Source: Mixophyes australis
Taxonomy: Eukaryota > Chordata > Amphibia > Anura > Limnodynastidae
Length of the DNA stretch: 64,000 nucleotides
Assembly (NCBI GenBank): GCA_036250195.1
Contig: JAVHZZ010000009.1
Span: 44,297,824 to 44,361,823, forward strand
Reading direction: 5' to 3'
Shown here: piece by piece, positions 43,844 through 54,876 of the stretch
How positions within the stretch are numbered: position 1 is the stretch's first letter
Layout: the number at the start of each line of letters is the position of its first letter
The notes under the pieces: generated by a model
Database searches by the model: none
What the model saw: only the letters and a program-made list of their open reading frames with translations
What the model was told of the DNA's origin: nothing
Translations under genes and position numbers: made by a program

Positions 43844-45969
43844 ATTATTATTATTATTATCGTTTATTTGTTAGGCGCCACAAGATTTCCGCATCGCCGT
43901 ACACAGTACAAACAGTAGACAATACAGGGAGAGACAGTGCAGAACAATAAACAAAAAGTACCAATACTTCAGAAACTCAGGCATGCTAACGCAGTAGAGG
44001 CAGAGCAAAAAAACAGGAGTGGAGACAAAAGGGAAGAGGGCCCTACTCATATGAGCTTACATCCTAAAGGGGGGAAAACAAACAGGCACAAGGGGAGGCA
44101 GTTGAAGTATGGGGGAGAAAAGGGGGGCTGGGAGGAGAGAGGGGAGAACGAGCAGAGGAGATGAGGGGTTTAGGTGGAAGGTTGGAATGCTTTGAGGAAC
44201 AGGTGAGTTTTGAGTGCTTGTTTGAAGGAGCACAGGTTAGGAGAGACGGATGGAGTGAGGGCGGTCGTTCCAGTGAAGGGGGGCTGCACGGGAGATGTCT
44301 TGGATTCTAGAGTGGGAAGTGGTGATGAGAGTGGAGGAGAGGCGGCGGTCATTGGCCGAGCGCAGGGAGCGGGCAGGAGTGTGAATGGAGAGGAGGTTAG
44401 AGATATAAGGGGCAGTAGCCTGGGAGAGAGCCTTGTAAGTGGTGGTAAGGAGTTTAAAAAGGATTCTGTAGGGGAAGGGGAGCCAGTGTAAGGCAAGACA
44501 GAGAGGGGAGGCAAAGGAGGAGCGTCGTAAGAGGAAGATGAGTCTTGCGGCCGCATTGAATATAGAGCGGAGGGGGGGCGAATTGGGAGTGGGGGAGGCC
44601 AGTAAAGAGGTTGCAGTAATCAAAGCGGGAGATGAAGAGAGCATGGATGATAGTTTTGGTGGCATCTTGAGAGAAGAAGGGGCGGATGCGGGCGATGTTG
44701 CGAAGTTGGAAACGACAGGTTTGGGCGAGGGATTGAATGTGGGGGGCAAAAGAGAGAGAGGAGTCAATGGTGACACCCAGGCAGCGGAGTTGGGTAAAAG
44801 AGGAGATGGTGGAGTTGTTAACAACGATAGAGAGGTCATGGTGGGATGGGAGTCTGGATGGGGGAATGACAATGAGTTCAGTTTTAGAGATGTTAATTTT
44901 AAGAAAGTGCGAGGACATCCAGGAGGAGATGGCTGAGAGGCAGTCAGAGACACGAGAGAGGAGAGAGGGGGAAAGATCAGGGAAAGAGATGTAGAGTTGA
45001 ATGTCATCAGCATAGAGGTGATACTGAAGACAGAAGGAGGAGATGAGAGCACCAAGGGAGGAAGTATAGAGTGAGAAGAGTAGAGGACCGAGAACAGAGC
45101 CCTGAGGGACTCCTACAGGGAGAGGGGAGGGGGTGGAGGAAGTGCCAGACGTGGATACAGAGGAGTAGTTAGCAAGGTATGAGGTGAAACAGGAATGGAC
45201 AGAACCAGAGAGGCCGAGAGAGAGAAGAGTTTGCAGCAGGAGGGGGTGGTCAATGGTGTCAAAGGCCGCAGAGAGGTCAAGGAGGATGAGTAGGGAGAAG
45301 TGACCCTTGGATTTGGCTGATAGGATATCGTTAGTAACTTTGGCCAGGACCGTTTTGGTGGAGTGGAGGGGGCAATAGCCAGATTGGAGAGGGTTGAGGA
45401 GGGAGTTGTCAGAGAGGTGTCTGATGAGGCAGCTGCAGATGATCCGCTCAAGTAATATGGAGACATAGGGGAGAAGAGAGATAGGGCGATAATTCGCAAG
45501 AGAGGTGGGGTCAAGATGGGGTTTCTTGAGGAAAGAGATAAGAGCGTGTTTGAATGAGGAGGGAACTACGCCAGAGGAGAGTGATAGGTTGAAAAGGTGT
45601 GCGAAGTAAGAACAGGCAGTAGGAGACAGAGAGTGAAGGATGTGAGAGGGGATGGGCTCAAGAGGACAGGTAGAGGGTGGAGAGGAAAGAATAAGAGAGC
45701 AAACTTCCTCACCTGATGTAGGGTTGAAGGAGCACCAGACCTGGTTAATGGAGGGCGGTGAAGCGATAAGTGTGGCTGGAGAGGGGTGGGAGGAGGAGAT
45801 GTTCTGTCTGATGGCCTCAATTTTAGAAGAGAAAAAGGTGGCAAAGTCAGAAGCGGAGAGGGAAGATGGGACAGGGGGAGGGGGGGAGAGAGAGGAGGGA
45901 GTTGAAGGTAGCAAAGAGGCGGCGGGGATTGGAGGACTGAGACGAGATAAGGGACTTCATTTCTCACTT
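43844..45969 (-). mobile_element. L2/CR1-like LINE inserted inside gag (copy 3)
   Basis: Minus-strand 3' tail of ATAATAATAAT repeats at 43844-43862, 5'-truncated end near 45969. AGCT at 43840-43843 and 45970-45973 may be a 4-bp target duplication. It splits the SCAN-like gag. It belongs to a different family from copies 1, 2 and 4, with a different tail and more diverged RT. Confidence 0.85.
44237..45914 (-). pseudogene. LINE reverse transcriptase, one frameshift
   Basis: A 486-codon frame (45914-44454) holds the [45 protein letters not shown] and the catalytic [10 protein letters not shown]. Near 44570 the frame shifts into one holding the C-terminal part ([24 protein letters not shown]). 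The N-terminal endonuclease is missing. Not functional as it stands. Confidence 0.85.
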
Positions 45970-45973
45970 AGCT

Positions 45974-46690
45974 AGGCACAAAAAGAGAAATTGAGAAATT
46001 GCTCTTGGATCATTAAATCTTTCAGAGCATCTAAGGTGGTGATCTTTAACCCTCGAATGCACTGTTTGAAAGAAGCAGACAGCTGGGCCACAAGTCCTGA
46101 ATAAGTGTCAGAAGTACTGCATTTTTAATCTCGGAATTTCTGTCAGTGCGCCTCCGGAGGGATATTAAAATGCTGTAACAGGGCACTTTTTATTGCCTCA
46201 TAATCTCCGTCCATCTCAGGTGGGAGATCTGCAAAGGCCTCTAAGGCTTTCCCTCGCAAGCCAGGGGTTACATACTGTGCCCACTGATCTTTGGACAATC
46301 CGTACTGTTGGCACGTTTATTCAAATCCTCGCAAAAAAACATCCAAATCTCCATCTTTTTCCAATACAGGCCTCCACAACAGCGCGCCTCTCCAGACGGT
46401 CAGCAGCTTCCTTCTACTGGTACTGCTGTATAAGCTGCATTTTGGTTGTAATGTCCGCTGGGCCTTAAAACTTTAGGGCAGTTTCCAAATAGACGTCCAT
46501 AGCAGTGTCCACACATGAACTATTAGAATCATCCGAAATTAACAGTCCACCGTTTGGAGCAATATCCACAGTCAGGTCTGCTTCTGAATCCTGGCTGTGC
46601 CCTTCCTGGGACACATCTACGACTTGATGCTGATCTCTCTGCACGAGAGCTTCAATCAATTGCACCTTGAATTTGCCACTAGTGGGAATT
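45974..46690 (-). pseudogene. gag: Gag with SCAN-like domain, first part
   Basis: The minus strand shows an acidic N-terminal part, then VLEKDGDLDVFLRGFE, KDQWAQYVTPGLRGKALEAF and YEAIKSALLQHFNIPPE, the pattern of the capsid region in gypsy elements carrying a SCAN-like module, followed by LKDLMIQEQFLNF. In-frame stops occur after RGFE and PPEAH. The module continues at 43843 beyond the LINE. Confidence 0.7.
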
Positions 46691-46709
46691 CTTCCATCCT
46701 CACATTGTG

Positions 46710-47346
46710 AAATCAGCGCCTCCTTTTTAAACTTCGCTCTGATGCCTGTCCAGCGTCAGAGCAACTTGTATGCATCCTGACTCCTGGTTAGTGCTGTGCC
46801 CATTGTGCTGTGCCTATTTCCTCTGATTATCCGTGTTCCAGTTTCTGCCTGTCTGACCATCCTGGCTCTCCTGCTCCTGTGTACTGTACCTGGCTTCACG
46901 ATTACTCTTGTGTATATTAGTTCCTGCTCTTGGTGATTATCGTGTACCAGACCTGGCTTGCTCTGACTACGTTATTTCCTGCTGATTTTGCTCCTCCAAC
47001 AGACTGTGTACCAGACCCTGGCTTGCCCTGACTACATTATTATCTGCTGATTCTGCTCTCCATCACATTGTGTACCAGATCCCGGAGTGTGTTCTTGTGT
47101 CCGTGAACTCTTACCTACTACCCTGTGTTCCTTCTTACCTACATCCCTCAGAATCCTTCTATCATTTCTACGGCAGTGCTACCTCTAGAGGTCAACCTGT
47201 GGACCGCAACCTGCAAGCCCTCAGCAGCTAAGTCCATCCCGCCTTGCGGCGGTTCTTGGTGAATACCAGGGGGTTTGTTAGATTCCGCACCACTGGCCTG
47301 CCAGCTCAAATCTAGTGTAGCACAATGATCCCATCAATCCGTTACA
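46710..47346 (+). mobile_element. LTR of a third gypsy family (left end uncertain)
   Basis: Its last 180 bases match the U5 of Gypsy-2: GGACCGCAACCTGCA, hairpin CTGC..GCAG at 47211-47227, CCCGCCTTGCGGCGG, GGTGAATACC, ending CCGTTACA. GTCAGAGCAA at 46755-46764 is the same self-primer string as in Gypsy-2, placed after a TTTTTAAAC TATA-like box. CTGTGTACCAGACC-type units repeat inside. No internal region is attached. Confidence 0.7.
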
Positions 47347-47640
47347 CATGTGAAGTATGAATAGTCGCTGGAGCCACTTGATCAAGGGCTGTTGCTAGGG
47401 TTTTGTGAAAATTAGGTACTGCAATATCATGGGAGGAGAATGTAGAGATTGAGGAGAGACGGTGTTGTTGGCAGAGAGGTGGAAAACTGTTGATGATTAA
47501 TAGAGTTAAGATTTCTGCGGGTATGAGGAGGCCTGGTAGAGTTTGACAGCAGAGAAGTTAAAGTACTGGGAGAGAGCATGTAACCGATGATCCAAGAGGG
47601 GGAAAGGCGTATTAAGGAAATCAGAAACTGAGCATACAAA

Positions 47641-48349
47641 AAAGTATATGGATAAGCGCTCAAATAAAGATCACAAATTACTTGACATGAGCAGCATATA
47701 GAGAGACTTCCCCAAGTCTTCAAAAATTACATCTGATTGTCAATTGCTACAGCGCTCAAATGTCAAATATTAACATAACATGACATAAACCACACATTGA
47801 AATTGAATTTCCTTTGATTATGTAGGCAGCTTTGCCAATGCCACTACCGATATCAAAAACGGATTCACACTATCTCCGTATTCTAGGATAATATAGATAC
47901 CGTCACTGGTTCAGTTGTGTGGGTAGCGTAAATTTGTCCCAAAAATGTCTATTTCTTCCAATATTTGACAGGCTGGGTTGGTTGAAATAATATTTCCATA
48001 TACAGACCTTCCCTTCTGTGATCTTAATGCCGCTCCCGATGATGGCACTCAACGACACTCACAGCTGATGTTCATACAATGCTTGGGTGTTTGTAAATCG
48101 CGTCACCCTCGATGTTGCAAGCATCCGTCTCGTCAGGAGATGTTCTTTTACTCCGTTTTGCAGCAGTGGGATCCAATCCACGTGTAATTCAGTACATGTG
48201 TAGATGTTCACAACTACCCCCTCAACGCGTTTCGTTCCCAAGATGGAACTTTATCAAGAGCGGCATTAAGATCACAGAAGGGAAGGTCTGTATATAGAAA
48301 TACTATTTCAACCAACCCAGCCTATCAAAAGATGTGAACGTGAGTGATG
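47641..48349. mobile_element. Foldback insertion, Penelope-like terminal repeats (tentative)
   Basis: A 71-bp inverted repeat (47965-48035 and 48258-48328, three mismatches) flanks 222 bp. GGATAAGCGCT near 47651 recurs in the insertion at 8437-9837. A hammerhead-like motif sits beside the right arm. There is no coding. Exact ends are not determined. Confidence 0.5.
48221..48260 (-). ncRNA. Hammerhead-ribozyme-like motif, degenerate
   Basis: The minus strand reads CTTGATAA, then stem GTTCC-ATCTTG-GGAAC, then CGAAACGCGTTG. This fits box 1 (CUGAUGA, with changes), stem II and box 2 (CGAAAC). Two box 1 bases differ from the active consensus, so activity is doubtful. Confidence 0.4.
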
Positions 48350-48600
48350 GGACATTTGGTAGCACTGTGATTGTGCACTGTGGGGAGAAAAGCAGTCCAA
48401 ACCCACCTCATTGTCTGCCTCCAGGTCTGGAGGCGTGGGTGAAAAGGAGACCACTATGTGAAAGGGCTGCTGGTGAGACAGTGTCTGATTGTGTAAGCCA
48501 TGTTTCAATTATTGACAGAAGGTTGAGGTTGGTTGAGATGAAGAGGTTGTGTATGGAGGTAAGTTTGTCACAAACAATGTATATTCGAAAGGGCACATTT

Positions 48601-49849
48601 AAAGGACTTTGGAATAGAAGGGAAACAGGTGATGCATTTGAGGTTTGCTGGATTTTGGTAGTGTTCTGCTATATGTGTAGTGGAGGAATGTGGAGGACCT
48701 GGATTAGGACATATATCACCTGCTAATAGAAGCAGAGAGAAAGTTTTCTGGTGAAAAGAAGGAGGCCGTTCCAGTTAGTGAAAATAAATAGGGCAAAGGT
48801 TCATGAGTGTTAACTTGGGTTAAGTGGAGTAATGAAGGGGCAATGTGGTCAAATGTTTGTGTTGCAGGAAAGGTGAAGGAGTGATACAGTCCTAAAGATA
48901 GTGCCATGAGTAAAGGTAGTAAAAGAAATGTGTTAAACATTGATATTTAAGAGTAAAAGCCACATAGTTAAGGGAGTTAAAAGAAATACCTATTTACAGT
49001 GTTCCGTATAGACAGAGAAGTAGAGCAGAGTTAGGCTGTAGCAGATGTCGCTTATTCCTAGACTGATTCAGATGTTGTCCAATGTTTGTTCAACTGTGTT
49101 GTTTAACTGTGCATTTTCAAACACTTTGTGAGAGAACCCCACTTAGTGTAAGAAACCCCGAACACGTCACACCCGAAACACTTCCCCCTAGACTGAATGT
49201 TGAGATATAGTGAGGCTGAATTCTGAATGCACTACATCTGTGCTAATTGGTCAACTGATCAGAGGGAAGAGAAAAAAACAAAAACAAAACTACATGTAAT
49301 ATTAGGCTAGAGGAGGCCAGTCACTCTCTATTTAATGTGACCCCACTCTTTACATGGGATGGCCACACACTCTCTGGTGCACCACCATGACACAGAGATG
49401 AATACAATTTTTTCTTTTCAAGAAACAAAACTGTTACTGTGGTCCCTGAGTACTATCCCCATGCAGCCCTCATACTATCTCTCCATGTGGCCCCCAGGTC
49501 AAAAAAGGTTGGGCTAATCTAGTGCAAGTTAGCTAATGGAAGCAAATTCTTAATTATCATGCATTTTGTACACATAGCTCTCATCTGTTGGTCATAGGAA
49601 TACAGCAGTCAATAGGCGTCAGGCAGAATCTTGAAAGCAGAATAAAGCTTTATTGCTCTTAAAGGGACCTTAGAAGGATCATTTGACACCAGTTAGAGGT
49701 ACTGGTGTTCATAGAAAAGTACTGACGTATAAGATGGAATACAAGTACAGCTCTATTTATACATTTTCTGACACACGTTGGCAGAGGGTAGTCCAGTCAC
49801 CTGCCCATGCCTGGCAGTACCAAGTCTGAGATATCATATAAGGCCTCAA
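48601..49849. other. Unassigned sequence
   Basis: May include more of the L2 copy near 48720-48950. Nothing else is nameable; an AATAAAGCTTTATT palindrome lies near 49642. Confidence 0.35.
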
Positions 49850-50860
49850 TCATCAAGGAATGTAAATGCCAATACGTGTCATATTTTGTGTAAAATCACA
49901 CTGTGCATGCCCAGAATCAGACCATACGTCAGTGAAAGCAGTAATGCTCAATTCATCTTCAAGCTGTTAGGAACCCCTCCAGTCAGCACGTCAAAACCCA
50001 GAGTCTGCTCCGAAGTCTGGTGTTCGCTGGAGCCCCTAGTGGTGGGGACAGACTTGGCTGCAGACGAACGGAGGGTCGTGTAATGTGCACTGACTGGGGA
50101 GAACCCAGGGTAGCGTAGTAGTACACGGCAGTGTGAGATCCAAGCAAAGGTCAAGGGCCGTCAGCAGGCAGCGATAACAGATAACGAGCCGAGGTCATGG
50201 GTCACAGGCAATACAACGAGGTCCAGAAACAAGCCAGGGGTCATACACAGGAAATCCAACTAGAATACAGCACAGGAGCAGGGAAACAGGAACAGGAGCC
50301 TAGCTACACAGGAAGCTATAACTGGCAATCAGGCTCTGTCCTCACTGCCTTAAATAGCAAGGAGAGCCAATAGAATTGCGTGCTAAGAGACTCCTCCCTA
50401 CTACCTAAAACCAACAGAATCCTATCAAAAAGGTGCCAAGAGAACTTCCTACTAACAGACTCTAACACAGAGTCAATACCAAAACATAATCCAGTATATT
50501 ACCTTTGTCTGCTTGCATGCGCCCGATCGCTGGCCGGGCGCTGCAGTAGTGGTGATACGGCGTCCCGGTTGTTGCCCAGGCAACCGGAACGTAGAAGGCG
50601 GAAGTGACGTCCTGGTCGTCATGGAGACGGCCGGGACGCCTGGCGCTAGCGGAAGTGAGTCGCGGCGGCCCTTCAGGGAGCCCCGGCTCGTAACACAAGC
50701 GAAAAGGACCTTTACTACACCCTACAATTTCATGGGCAGAATGGGGAGGGGAATGGGTGTATGCATCTAGTCAATGTACAGTAAGGGCGTGCCAAGCTCA
50801 AGTGCAGGCAGCAGCTTCTGATGCAAGCTTTGGACATCTCAAAAGAATGTGTCTTTCTGT
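49850..50860. mobile_element. MITE, second copy, split by a solo LTR
   Basis: Left part 49850-49964 (GGCCTCAATCATCAAGG.., AAAATCACACTGTGCATGC) and right part 50701-50860 (GGACCTTTACTACACC.., GTCAATGTACAGTAAGGGC) join to a sequence matching the inverse of 16735-17051. Confidence 0.55.
49965..50695 (-). mobile_element. Solo gypsy-type LTR (731 bp)
   Basis: Minus strand TGTTACGAGCC to GGTTCCTAACA, with CAAGC on both sides (49960-49964 and 50696-50700), a perfect 5-bp duplication. TATA-like CTATTTAAGG on the minus strand near 50350. U5 carries CTGCAGCCAAGTC and GCGAACACCAG, related to the other gypsy LTRs. Its CpG-rich U3 (50510-50695) might be mistaken for a promoter island. Confidence 0.85.
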
Positions 50861-51032
50861 TGTATCAGGTGTAAGTGCCGAGTGATAGTGATGATGGCTG
50901 CGTATGCAAGCTAGAACATGTATTTGCAATCAGGAACAACTGTAAAAATACATTCATATCATCTTAATAAATGTATTTTATGGAAAAATAAATAAATAAA
51001 TAGTTCTTTCTAATGTTTTGACATTAATGACT

Positions 51033-51400
51033 ATGGGCCTGATTCATTACTGATCTTATCTGCCGTTTTTTGCAGATAATACGAAAACTGTCTCTGTGCA
51101 TGCACTTAAAAGGGAGATAAAAAGGAAAATCAGTTGTGTAAATTAAGAATTTCTTAAGATGAAAATCCTTCTTAACTGCACTTAAGAAGCTTTCCGACCA
51201 CTTAAGAAAAAAGGCAGGGGAATGGGCGGAGATTGGGCGGAGATCGTACTGACTTAAGAAGAGCAGGCGTTTACCTCTGGAACCGATAGATAAGAAATGC
51301 TTAACGTTTTTCTTAACTTCTTGCCTAAACTTAAGGAAGCTCAGGGTCATGTTTAAGTCCAAAAAAGGTATAGTAGCAGCGCTGAATAACAACACTTAAG
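51033..51400. mobile_element. MITE end, GGGCCTGATTCATTACTGATC type
   Basis: Left end matches the elements at 54854 and 54877. The interior has CTTAAGAA palindromes. The right end is not clear. Confidence 0.5.
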
Positions 51401-51734
51401 AGTAAAAAAAGCATCATTCTTTTAAAACATTCACAACTAAATATGCACAACATACATCTTACCATCTTCACTCTGATAGCTTTTTTTTGTTTTTAATTTA
51501 TAATGTCAAACATTAAACAATGTAATTTTTTTAAACAACCATGGTGGATGCACAGTTGTAATAAATTGCAATGTTAAGTGGTTGATATGCAATATCTAAT
51601 AGTTAGCCTATACCTTGTTTGATCATTTTTTTTAAAAGGTTAATAATACGCTAGTATAAATAAAAAGCATTAAAGTTTAATTTGTTAAAACTATATAGAT
51701 AAAATTTGCGAACATAAACCATGCATACTCTTCC
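51401..51734. other. Unassigned AT-rich sequence
   Basis: No feature seen. Confidence 0.4.
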
Positions 51735-51872
51735 ATAACAGACACTTAGGAAACTCACACAAACATGGGCAGGATATTTAAACTCCACAGAGATAAGGCC
51801 GTGACTGAGGATTCGAACTCATGACCCCATTGTTGGAAGGTGGATTGTCTAACCACTAAACCAATGCGCAGA
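51735..51872 (-). mobile_element. tRNA-derived SINE
   Basis: Minus strand: A box-like TTGGTTTAGTGGTTAGAC, B box-like ATGAGTTCGAATCC, then a core with CCCATGTTTGTGTGAG, as in the V-SINE/L2-like vertebrate SINE core. Not a tRNA gene. Confidence 0.7.
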
Positions 51873-52499
51873 TGGAAACAATATGTGCATGATGTAGACT
51901 ATAACGAAAAGCTCAACAATACACCATTGCATGCAAGTCAAGTGTTACTGGCAGGCTAAAGTGTTACTGTGAAAAATGAATAATTACACACACCAGCAGC
52001 GCCAAATAAGCCACCACACTAAACTGTTATAAAAACAATGTTTGCTTTAAAAACCCATAATTAAAAAAAATTATGCACAACATACACCTGCATACACTTC
52101 TCTCATAACAGAATATGGTATAATAGGTGCTAGGGCGCATGAAGATGTATAATGGCAGGTATGTTACAGATAAATAAACTTAAATGTGATAGGTATCACT
52201 GTGACATCATAAATAAAAATTCTGGACAGAATAACATACAGAATTATGACATGTATAAGTAGCAATGTATTGAGATGCTGGTAATACAGCAGGATGTGGG
52301 CTGCGAGTAGTGAATTAAAGCAGTTCAAGTCAAAATAGTCACATAAAAATGCAAAGTGCAGATATGCAATTTATATCTATGCAAAAGTAGGTCCGTCCAG
52401 TGGATGATGTAAAGTATGTGAAGATAATTCAGAATGGTTCAATAATGTATAGTTCCATACATAGACTGTTGAAGTCAAACTTGTCCAGATGTTGTTGTG
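51873..52499. other. Unassigned AT-rich sequence
   Basis: No feature seen. Confidence 0.4.
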
Positions 52500-52810
52500 G
52501 GAAATATTCCCAATAACTCACGTTTTTGAAAAGATGTTGCTTGTAGAGTAGTGATGTTCCTCTCCTATAGTCCTTTCCTCCCCGAATGCGGGTGGTGCTG
52601 CTCGCTCATGGATCCCGTTGCAGATGTCTACTTTCCAAGGATGCGCATGCGCAGTCTGACCTCGGTCTTTGCCGGCTGGTGATGAAGCCGTGTTGTGGTT
52701 GCAGCATGCGTGTATGCGGGCAATGTTTGAATGATTGTGACAGCTCCTTGTGTTGAGTGTGAAATACTGCCAAAGTTGGTGTTGAAAGTTGAAAAATATA
52801 ACATTAATCC

Positions 52811-52851
52811 AACCACTTTCGCCCCTCAAAATAGTATGGGATTCCTCAGGG
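52811..52851 (-). ncRNA. Hammerhead-ribozyme-like motif in Penelope-like end
   Basis: The minus strand reads CCTGAGGA, then TCCC..GGGG as stem II, then CGAAAGTGGTTGG. Box 1 is CTGAGGA instead of CTGATGA. Its position 0.5 kb after the GIY-YIG stop supports the assignment. Probably inactive. Confidence 0.45.
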
Positions 52852-53335
52852 ATATGTGCACACAAACTGACTGCTTGTCGTTGCCAGTGTTTATGTAGAC
52901 TGATCACTGGTTCCAGGTATAAGTAGTACATTGCTGATCAGTGACCTGCAGAGTCTGTTGGGTCCTAAGAAGACTCAGTTTACACAGCTAATTACCAGTC
53001 TTATAGTATTTGAACAAGGTTGTTAGTTGAACAGAATACTTGTTCATTCACATACTAAAATAGCAGGAAGTCTTTAACTATTGAGACAACCAATAGTTAT
53101 ATTCATTGACATATTATTAAAAGCTTGCAATTCATATACAATGCAGTTAGTTTGGAGGGTTCTTAATTGATATATACTGAGAGTTGATTAATCTGCTGTG
53201 TAAAATGTATCCATGATATATTAAGAGGTAGGTTAGTGCTCCACAGGTAGGTATTAGTATATGGGCACTGAGCCTTGTGTTATAGATTGCCTGATTGATT
53301 TTGATTGTATTTGAATTATTACATGATGTCTAATA

Positions 53336-53670
53336 TTAGATGTTCAGAAAAAAGCCAAGGTCAAAGTCCATATTGAGGCCTCTAGGGGTCAGTGTAAATC
53401 CACCTGGCTTCTTCTTTTGAGATCTGCCCAATAAAATCTCCCCCTCTCCAGGGCTTGTGGACTTGGCAAATCCATAGGAATTTAAGGGTGGATGGGTTAT
53501 GGTCATGAAATTTTGCAAAATGGTCAGACACACTGAGTCTCCAATTGGTTTTTGATGTTCCGCAAATGTTCTGCGATCCTCACATGTAATTTATAGTGCA
53601 ACCCACATACTGGTGACCACATGGGCATTTTAGTAGATATACAGCACCAGTAGTGTCATTTATTATCTTT
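53336..53670 (-). pseudogene. Penelope-like GIY-YIG endonuclease remnant
   Basis: Frames are mixed but the order is clear: GAVYLLKCPCGHQYVG (the GIY-YIG core, here AVY and YVG), then DHFAKFHDHNPSTLKF, WRGGDFIGQISKEEARWIY, and the C-terminal PRGLNMDFDLGFFLN. In the family this domain nicks target DNA beside a telomerase-like RT. Stops and shifts make this copy dead. Confidence 0.8.
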
Positions 53671-53854
53671 CCTCTTATCGATCTTATAGGACTCTCCTGT
53701 GATGATGGAGTGAAAGGTGAATACTGATTTACTTCTCTCATAACAAACTTTTTTTTATTAATGTCAATAATTATGCAATCAAATATTTTTGCCCTAAATT
53801 CATTGTAGATACAGTTTTAATAATTTGCTATGTAAATTCATTGATGTATAATAT

Positions 53855-53873
53855 AATAATAATAATAATAGTT
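53855..53873. repeat. (TAA)n microsatellite
   Basis: A short run of ATA/TAA triplets. Confidence 0.8.
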
Positions 53874-53994
53874 GAACATAAAATTGTTTGTCATTTTCTG
53901 CCTTCTGCTTTTTTTGCAACTTAGGTGTTGTTTGCTTTTAGCTGTGGATATTTTCTAGTTGTTTGGATTCACTTTATTTGGAACAGCTGCTTGT

Positions 53995-54127
53995 CTCTGT
54001 TGTAGCGCCACACAAATTTCAACATGCAATATAGGCATATTCCACAAAATTGGTCAGGAATCAAACTCATGACCCCATTGATGAAAAGTGGATTGTCTAA
54101 CCACTAAGGCAATGTGCAGATCGAGCA
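53995..54127 (-). mobile_element. tRNA-derived SINE fragment
   Basis: Minus strand GCCTTAGTGGTTAGACAATC and ATGAGTTTGATTCC correspond to A and B boxes. Same family and orientation as 51735 and 54285. Confidence 0.65.
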
Positions 54128-54284
54128 TTACATACATTATATAGATTTGAATGACAAGCACCATGTTTGAAAGTCCTATTAGGTTAAATAAAAATAAATG
54201 TGGATTGCGAATTCAATAGCTAATAATTTGCAATTATAAATATACATGCATGATACAATACTCTATAGACAGAGCCAACACCAA

Positions 54285-54450
54285 AACATAAACTAGCGTA
54301 CTCTTCTATAAGTAACACATTGGAGTAAACCCACAGAAACATGGGGATATACAAAGTCCACACAGATACAGGCATGACTCTAGATTCAAACTCATGACTC
54401 TACTGTTGGCAGCTGGTTTGTCTAACCACTAAGGCATACTTCAGATGGAA
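54285..54450 (-). mobile_element. tRNA-derived SINE
   Basis: Minus strand GCCTTAGTGGTTAGACAAAC, ATGAGTTTGAATC and core CCCCATGTTTCTGTGGG. Same family as the two preceding SINEs. Confidence 0.7.
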
Positions 54451-54876
54451 ACAAACATACAACACAGGCAACCTAAAGTGTTAATGAGCATAATTAAATG
54501 AGCAATTGCACACACTTTCTTAATTAGACATGAAGGATCATATATTTTTTTTCAAACATTTAAAATAAGAATGTCTATGCAAATGCATCTTAGAATAAAT
54601 TTCAATCAGAAATAAATGCAAACATATTTTAATCAGTATAAAATTAAACAACAGATATCCGTAAACAGCGTTGCATAGACCCAGCATCAGATCTCGTCAC
54701 CTGATACCACAGTGGGCCATACACCTGTTTATTACAATCCACTATAAAAGACTGTTTCATGCACACTTGAAGTTGGTTAGGAGTATATAGTGGAGCTGTC
54801 ATGCTTCTTTGCAGAAATACAGCTAAAGAGCCAGGAATATGATGAAACACATGGGGCCTGATTCATTAGTGATCTT

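Larger units (their letters stand above)
41874..46700 (-). mobile_element. LTR retrotransposon with SCAN-like gag and protease, no RT seen
   Basis: Reading on the minus strand from about 46700: gag N terminus, SCAN-like domain (interrupted by a LINE at 43844-45969), zinc-knuckle remnant, aspartic protease, then about 1.3 kb of linker-like sequence to 41874. RT and integrase are absent, so it is either internally deleted or a non-autonomous derivative. The gag type is that of a Ty3/gypsy group in fish and amphibians related to the source of vertebrate SCAN domains (family knowledge). Confidence 0.65.
47355..48600 (-). pseudogene. L2-like LINE fragment (copy 4), interrupted
   Basis: 47355-47640 aligns with and extends beyond the 5' side of copy 1 (GCTGGAGCCACTTGATCAAG). 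48350-48600 on the minus strand encodes an endonuclease block (LLSIIETWLTQSDTVSP, HSGLLFTHASRPGG). The two parts are separated by the foldback element at about 47641-48349. Confidence 0.7.
52500..53750 (-). mobile_element. Penelope-like element, 3' part
   Basis: On the minus strand a GIY-YIG endonuclease remnant (53750-53336) is followed by about 0.8 kb of noncoding sequence containing a hammerhead-like motif at 52811-52851. That order matches Penelope-like elements, whose terminal repeats carry hammerhead motifs. The RT is not seen. Confidence 0.7.

Noticed and set aside
50513..50770. CpG-rich block as a host promoter island
   Set aside because: It is the U3 of a solo LTR with a perfect 5-bp target duplication.
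29855..54450. tRNA genes suggested by A and B boxes (29855, 51735, 53995, 54285)
   Set aside because: No acceptor or anticodon stems; the downstream SINE core marks them as SINEs.
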